Assembly: GCF_947500065.1 (NCBI RefSeq)
Contig: NZ_CANMQT010000002.1
Span: 1-64,000, forward strand
Origin: an uncultured Aquimarina sp.
GTDB lineage: Bacteria > Bacteroidota > Bacteroidia > Flavobacteriales > Flavobacteriaceae
DNA length: 64,000 nt
Direction: 5' to 3'
Shown here: positions 59,759 through 64,000 of the stretch, piece by piece
How the letters are laid out: each line of letters starts with the position of its first letter
How positions within the stretch are numbered: the first letter of the stretch is position 1
Notes under the pieces: generated by a model
What the model saw: only the letters and a program-made list of their open reading frames with translations
Databases searched by the model: none
What the model was told of the DNA's origin: nothing
Program-made: the position numbers and the translations under genes

Positions 59759-60970
59759 TTAGAGATTTGAGTTTTCTATTACGCAAGCATATCCTTGTCC
59801 GACACCTACACACATAGTAATTAGTGCATATCGTTTATTTTGTTGTTGTAATTCTAAAGCAGCTGAATACGCGATTCTGGTTCCTGTTACTCCAAGCGGA
59901 TGTCCAATTGCGATAGATCCTCCATTAGGATTAATTCTAGGATCATCATCTTTTAATCCCCATTCTCTTATACATGCTAGCGCTTGGGAAGCAAACGCTT
60001 CATTTAATTCAATTACATCAATATCATCCATGGTAATCCCAGCTTTTTCTAATGCCTTATTAGACGCCTGTACTGGTCCTATTCCCATAATTCTTGGTTC
60101 TACTCCTACAACCGCTGAACTTACAATTCGAGCAATTGGATTTAGGTTATATTTTTTAACAGCATCTTCTGAGGCTATTATTGTTGCCGCTGCTCCATCA
60201 TTTAGTCCAGATGCATTTCCTGCAGTTACACTTCCTTCTTTTTTGAAAGCCGGACGTAATTTGCCTAATATTTCCTTGGTTGTCCCTGCTTTTATAAATT
60301 CATCCTGAGAAAATTGAATTGGATCTTTTTTTCTTTGTGGAATCTTGACAGTCGTAATTTCTTTTGCCAATCTTCCTGATTCTTGCGCTTTAGTCGCTTT
60401 CATCTGACTCCAATAAGCAAAAGCATCTTGATCCTCACGTGATATATTATATTTTTCTACTAAATTTTCAGCAGTAGTTCCCATTCCATCAGTTCCATAT
60501 AGCTCGTGCATTTTTTTGTTTACAAAGCGCCACCCAAAACTAGAATCATACATCTTAGAATCATTTCCAAAAGCTGATGAAGGCTTGGCGATTACGTATG
60601 GGCCACGCGTCATATTCTCTACTCCACCGGATATAAAAAGATCTCCATCTCCTGCTTTAATTGCGCGATTAGCTTGAACAATTGCTGATAAACCGGAACT
60701 ACATAAACGATTAATTGTTTCACCAGGAACGGTAAATGGTAATCCTGCTAACAATAAAGACATTCTTGCTACATTACGATTATCTTCTCCTGCTTGATTC
60801 GCACAGCCCATAATCACATCATCATAAGCTTCTTTAGGAATATTAGGGTTTTTTTCTACCAATTCTTTAATTACCAAAGCTCCCAAATCATCTGTTCTAA
60901 CAGCAGATAATGTTCCCTTATAACTTCCTATGGGAGTTCGAACTCCATCTATTATATATGCTTCTTTCAT
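59759..60970 (-). CDS. paaJ: 3-oxoadipyl-CoA/3-oxo-5,6-dehydrosuberyl-CoA thiolase
   Basis: This 403-residue thiolase has the acyl-accepting cysteine in NRLCSSGLSAIVQANRAIKA, the histidine motif ELNEAFASQALAC, GGSIAIGHPLGVTGTR, and the second active cysteine in ITMCVGVGQG. Chain length and context identify it as PaaJ/PcaF, which performs the thiolytic steps releasing acetyl-CoA and succinyl-CoA. It is tightly coupled with paaZ. Confidence 0.93.
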   Translation of the reverse strand: MKEAYIIDGVRTPIGSYKGTLSAVRTDDLGALVIKELVEKNPNIPKEAYDDVIMGCANQAGEDNRNVARMSLLLAGLPFTVPGETINRLCSSGLSAIVQANRAIKAGDGDLFISGGVENMTRGPYVIAKPSSAFGNDSKMYDSSFGWRFVNKKMHELYGTDGMGTTAENLVEKYNISREDQDAFAYWSQMKATKAQESGRLAKEITTVKIPQRKKDPIQFSQDEFIKAGTTKEILGKLRPAFKKEGSVTAGNASGLNDGAAATIIASEDAVKKYNLNPIARIVSSAVVGVEPRIMGIGPVQASNKALEKAGITMDDIDVIELNEAFASQALACIREWGLKDDDPRINPNGGSIAIGHPLGVTGTRIAYSAALELQQQNKRYALITMCVGVGQGYACVIENSNL

Positions 60971-61010
60971 GTTTAGTCTCTGAGTATGTGAGTTTTTGAG
61001 TATAAAAATA

Positions 61011-61559
61011 TTATTTCTTAAGCTTCGCTGTTATTACTGATTTTTCTATCAGTGGCAAGTATTTAGATGCTTCTTTTTCCATAAAATAGGACGATATCAT
61101 GATGGTTTTTTCACCAGCTGGTAATGCATGCATCATCATGATCATTTTATCACCCACCTCATCTGTAGTCATTGACTTTTGGACAAGCACTTTTCTACCT
61201 TCAAGTTCAGTTTCTTCTATTCCTAAAGAAGTCACCCCGTTTTGTTCTTCGGGCTCATTCATCATTTTTTCTTTAAAAGTATCATAAGGTTGCGGTGCTA
61301 ACATTTTCATTATACCTGCAGACATATCCTCATTTGCTCGGTTTGTTCCATTATCAACCACAAATACCGTTTCATCTATTTCCATCGCTATTTGGTCACT
61401 AAAAATATCCCCCATAGCATTCTCAACTTCCTCTGCTATTTCTTCTTTCGTTTCTGAAACGATTGGCTCAGTTCCCTCCAAAGTTTCTGTTTTTGATTTG
61501 GGATCCTTCCCACAGGAAACAATCGATAAAAATAATATTGCTATTAAAAATGCTCTCAT
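61011..61559 (-). CDS. predicted lipoprotein in the paa operon
   Basis: This 182-residue protein has a lipoprotein signal (MRAFLIAILFLSIVSCGKD; lipidated Cys at 16), a charged linker, and a soluble domain without a motif that I recognise. It is placed between paaJ and paaI on the same strand, with 33-40-bp gaps. A role in phenylacetate metabolism is not obvious. Confidence 0.75.
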   Translation of the reverse strand: MRAFLIAILFLSIVSCGKDPKSKTETLEGTEPIVSETKEEIAEEVENAMGDIFSDQIAMEIDETVFVVDNGTNRANEDMSAGIMKMLAPQPYDTFKEKMMNEPEEQNGVTSLGIEETELEGRKVLVQKSMTTDEVGDKMIMMMHALPAGEKTIMISSYFMEKEASKYLPLIEKSVITAKLKK

Positions 61560-61592
61560 TAGTTTATGCTCGTTAGCTTTAGTACTTAATTT

Positions 61593-62000
61593 TTATTCCC
61601 AATCCTTATTGGTTCTATATACGACTCCTTTAAAAAGTGCCACCATTTGTTCTCCTCGTTTTACTTCTACGATATTAAATCCAATTTTGGTTTTTACGAT
61701 ATCAGTCACTGCTTCTGCGGTGAGATAATCTCCTTCTTCTAATGCTTCTATATGATTAATCGATGTTTCTATCGAAACAGCGTATTTACCGTGGGTATTT
61801 GCTGAAAAGCCAAATGCTGTATCTGCCAAGCTGTATGATATTCCTCCGTGAGCTTTACCCATACTATTCAGCATCTCTTTTCGGATTGTCATTCCCACTT
61901 TACATCTTCCTTTTTCTACCTCTAAAACCTCTATACCCAACCACTGACTAAAAGCATCTTGGCTAAGCATTTTATGTGGGATAGTTATTGAATCGATCAT
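61593..62000 (-). CDS. paaI: PaaI hotdog-fold acyl-CoA thioesterase
   Basis: This 135-residue single hotdog domain has the PaaI core motif NSMGKAHGGISYSLADTAFGFSAN, with the conserved Gly-rich helix and Asp. It hydrolyses hydroxyphenylacetyl-CoA-type thioesters to free CoA. It lies next to paaH with a 9-bp gap. Confidence 0.92.
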   Translation of the reverse strand: MIDSITIPHKMLSQDAFSQWLGIEVLEVEKGRCKVGMTIRKEMLNSMGKAHGGISYSLADTAFGFSANTHGKYAVSIETSINHIEALEEGDYLTAEAVTDIVKTKIGFNIVEVKRGEQMVALFKGVVYRTNKDWE

Positions 62001-62009
62001 ACTCCAGAA

Positions 62010-63227
62010 TTAGTTATCAGTAATTAATTGAGGGTTAAAAAATGTTTTATTCTCTCGCTCCATTTTTCTTAAAAGTGGACTGCACCTGTACCTATCTTCA
62101 TGATATTCGTTGTACAGCTTATCTAATTTATTAACACACCAATCGATTCCTTTTTCATCAGCCCAAGAAAGTAATCCTTTTGGATAATTAACCCCTTTAG
62201 TCATCGCATTATCAATATCTTCTGCTGAAGCTATATTCCAGAACAATGCATCTGCAGCTTCATTAATTAACATTACTAATACTCTATTATATATATATTG
62301 CGAAAGTTCTTCTTTAGATAATGTATCACCTCCATCAGAATTAACGACACTGCCTATATTTTGGGATGTAATTTTTCCTTTTTCATCATAATTGTAATAT
62401 CCTTTCCCAGATTTTCTTCCTAAATATCCTGCTTCTGATAATCTTTTTTGGGTAAAAGATGGTTTATATCTTGGATCATAATAGAAGGCCGAAAATACCG
62501 TTTCGGTAACTGTATAATTAACATCATTACCAATAAAGTCCATCAGTTCAAAAGGTCCCATTCTGAATCCTCCAAGTTCTTTCAAACTAGCATCAATAGT
62601 TGTAATATCTGCTAACCCTTCTTCATATATACGAAGTGATTCTCCATAAAAAGGTCTAGCTACACGATTCACGATAAAACCAGGCGTATCCTTAGCAATT
62701 GCTACTACTTTTTTCCAATCTTTAATGATATTAACCACTTTGTTTTTCACCTCATTAGAGGTTTGAACTGCAGGAATTACCTCAACTAATTTCATTAAAG
62801 GAGCTGGATTGAAAAAGTGAATTCCAATACATCGCTCGGGTTTTAATAATGAAGATGCGATTGAAGCAATGGATAATGATGATGTATTGGAAGCGATAAT
62901 AGAGTCCTTAGAAATATAACTTTCTAATTCTGAAAACACTTTTTTCTTGATATCTAAATTCTCAATAATTGCTTCAATAGTTAGATCAACATCACTAAGC
63001 TCTTTTAGCGTACTTACATAGGAAATATTCCCTTGTATACGTTTCTTTTTTGTTTCATCAATTCTTCCTTTTTCGATTAAACGAGAAAGAATCTTTTCTA
63101 ATCCAAGTTTACTTTTATCTAAGGCCTCCTGTTTTGTATCAAATACTTTTACAAAACAACCTGCGGTAGCGGCAACTTGTGCAATACCACTTCCCATGGT
63201 TCCGGATCCTATTATACCTACAATCAT
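62010..63227 (-). CDS. paaH: 3-hydroxyacyl-CoA dehydrogenase
   Basis: This 405-residue protein starts with an NAD-binding motif GIIGSGTMGSGIAQVAATAG. It contains ECIGIHFFNPAPLMKLVEV-type sequence with the catalytic His (residue about 139) and DTPGFIVNRVARPFYGE, then two C-terminal HCDH domains. It fits PaaH, which oxidises the 3-hydroxyadipyl-CoA intermediate. The gap to paaG is 3 bases. Confidence 0.93.
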   Translation of the reverse strand: MIVGIIGSGTMGSGIAQVAATAGCFVKVFDTKQEALDKSKLGLEKILSRLIEKGRIDETKKKRIQGNISYVSTLKELSDVDLTIEAIIENLDIKKKVFSELESYISKDSIIASNTSSLSIASIASSLLKPERCIGIHFFNPAPLMKLVEVIPAVQTSNEVKNKVVNIIKDWKKVVAIAKDTPGFIVNRVARPFYGESLRIYEEGLADITTIDASLKELGGFRMGPFELMDFIGNDVNYTVTETVFSAFYYDPRYKPSFTQKRLSEAGYLGRKSGKGYYNYDEKGKITSQNIGSVVNSDGGDTLSKEELSQYIYNRVLVMLINEAADALFWNIASAEDIDNAMTKGVNYPKGLLSWADEKGIDWCVNKLDKLYNEYHEDRYRCSPLLRKMERENKTFFNPQLITDN

Positions 63228-63230
63228 AAT

Positions 63231-64000
63231 TTATTTTCCTTTAAAAACCGGTTTTCTCTTTTCTATAAAAGATTGTACTCCTTCAGCGTAATCTTCACTT
63301 TCAGCAGCTTCTATTTGCAAATCAGATTCTATTGCTAATTGATCCTCTAAATTATTAACCATTGATTGATTTAATAATCTTTTTGTCAACCCTAATGCTT
63401 TTGTTGGCATTTTAGCAACTTTTAAAGCTAACTTGTTTACTTCTTCTTCAAAAGCTTCTACTTCTAGCACTTTATAAATCATTCCTAATTCTGCTGCTTC
63501 TTTTGCAGAAACTTTATCGCCTAACATCATCAAAGCAGATGCTTTTTGGAAACCAATTAATCTAGGCAAAAAGAAAGTTCCTGCACTATCAGGGATTAGT
63601 CCAATTTTACTAAATGCCTGAATAAATGATGCTGTTTCTGATGCTACCACTATATCACAGGCCAATGCTAAATTGGCTCCAGCACCAGCAGCAACACCAT
63701 TTATTGCTGCTATTATTGGTTTTTCAATATTTCTTATTCTTTTTACAATTGGATTGTAATGCTCTTCCAATATTTTTCTAAAACCAGGATTCAATTCTGG
63801 GGAAGTAACTTCTTTAAGATCTTGACCTGCACAAAATGCCTTACCACTTCCTGTAAGTACTATTGCTCTTACTTCATTGTTTGATTCACAAGAATCTAAA
63901 GTGTCCTGTAACCTTAATGCCATCTCTCTATTGAAACTATTAAATGATTCAGGTCGATTTAATGTTACTTTGGCAATTCCGTTTTGTATTTCTAATTCTA
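63231..64000 (-). CDS. paaG: PaaG-type enoyl-CoA hydratase/isomerase, partial
   Basis: The frame stays open to the window edge. The codons upstream of the internal ATG at 63923 read LEIQNGIAKVTLNRPESFNS, the typical crotonase N-terminus, so the start lies outside the window. Visible motifs are FCAGQDLKEVTSPE, AAINGVAAGAGANLALACDIV and GLIPDSAGTFFLPRLIG with the catalytic Asp. It is the ring 1,2-epoxyphenylacetyl-CoA isomerase by context. Confidence 0.9.
   Translation of the reverse strand, partial: ELEIQNGIAKVTLNRPESFNSFNREMALRLQDTLDSCESNNEVRAIVLTGSGKAFCAGQDLKEVTSPELNPGFRKILEEHYNPIVKRIRNIEKPIIAAINGVAAGAGANLALACDIVVASETASFIQAFSKIGLIPDSAGTFFLPRLIGFQKASALMMLGDKVSAKEAAELGMIYKVLEVEAFEEEVNKLALKVAKMPTKALGLTKRLLNQSMVNNLEDQLAIESDLQIEAAESEDYAEGVQSFIEKRKPVFKGK

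Overview
The window looks like the chromosome of a marine-type Flavobacteriaceae (Bacteroidetes). The DNA is AT-rich. Promoters carry the Bacteroidetes -7 element (TAnnTTTG or TTTGC). There are type IX secretion sorting domains, a fused branched-chain 2-oxoacid dehydrogenase E1, a phenylacetate catabolic operon, and dispersed palindromic repeats typical of flavobacterial genomes. All family names come from motif recognition in the translated sequence; nothing was searched.

The outstanding content is an RNA-damage and RNA-repair island in three blocks (about 0-3.9 kb, 10.3-23 kb and 42.7-49 kb), with ordinary genes between them. Block 1 has a sigma-70 family factor, a Ro60/TROVE protein (rsr), and directly behind it a tandem array of seven Y-RNA-like genes. 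All seven share a closing stem whose arms covary between copies, a bulged T and the core CGTAG-N7-TTACTTCG. Each carries a different RNA-mimic module. Several are tRNAs in circularly permuted order (T-arm, joined acceptor stem, D-arm). The first contains a 27-nt stretch identical to the universally conserved 23S rRNA helix 69 region. Block 2 has a first RtcB ligase with two partner genes and three tRNA-like genes, then a second operon: unknown basic protein, RtcB2, PrfH, TPR protein, nucleotidyltransferase-like protein, NAAA-like amidase and an ERI1-like exonuclease. Block 3 has 16 divergent tRNA genes, three of them with loop or stem-junction insertions, a second group of scrambled tRNA-like elements, small ORFs and a slipin/band-7 gene.

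The blocks appear to be linked by regulation. Four promoters (rsr, an unknown 238-aa gene, rtcB1, and the scrambled tRNA cluster) share an inverted repeat CGCAA-N5-TTGCG placed exactly 15 nt upstream of TTTGC. Two paired leader regions, one upstream of the rtcB2-prfH operon and one upstream of the 16-tRNA array, each carry promoter, short ORF and intrinsic terminator. In three of the four leaders a segment inside the short ORF can compete with the terminator, as in ribosome-mediated attenuation. Two of the leader peptides use 18 and 19 different amino acids. My inference is that ribosome stalling caused by damaged tRNAs or ribosomes opens these leaders, so that repair enzymes and replacement or decoy tRNAs are made.

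The remaining regions are more ordinary. At 3.9-9.2 kb is a giant T9SS-secreted sortilin/FN3/MAM protein. At 23.5-28.4 kb are DUF547, beta-barrel, MauG-like di-haem and T9SS proteins. At 28.5-42.7 kb is a methyltransferase, then a long minus-strand operon encoding a 2OG dioxygenase, a UPF1-like helicase, an AAA+ protein with a TerB-like segment, an ABC transporter whose binding protein is fused to OmpA, and coiled-coil membrane proteins. At 49.1-50.45 kb a 360-bp unit is repeated four times in tandem, three copies encoding a 29-residue peptide. At 50.5-64 kb, on the minus strand, are branched-chain oxoacid dehydrogenase genes and the phenylacetate genes paaY, an enoyl-CoA hydratase gene, paaZ, paaJ, paaI, paaH and paaG; paaG runs off the window.
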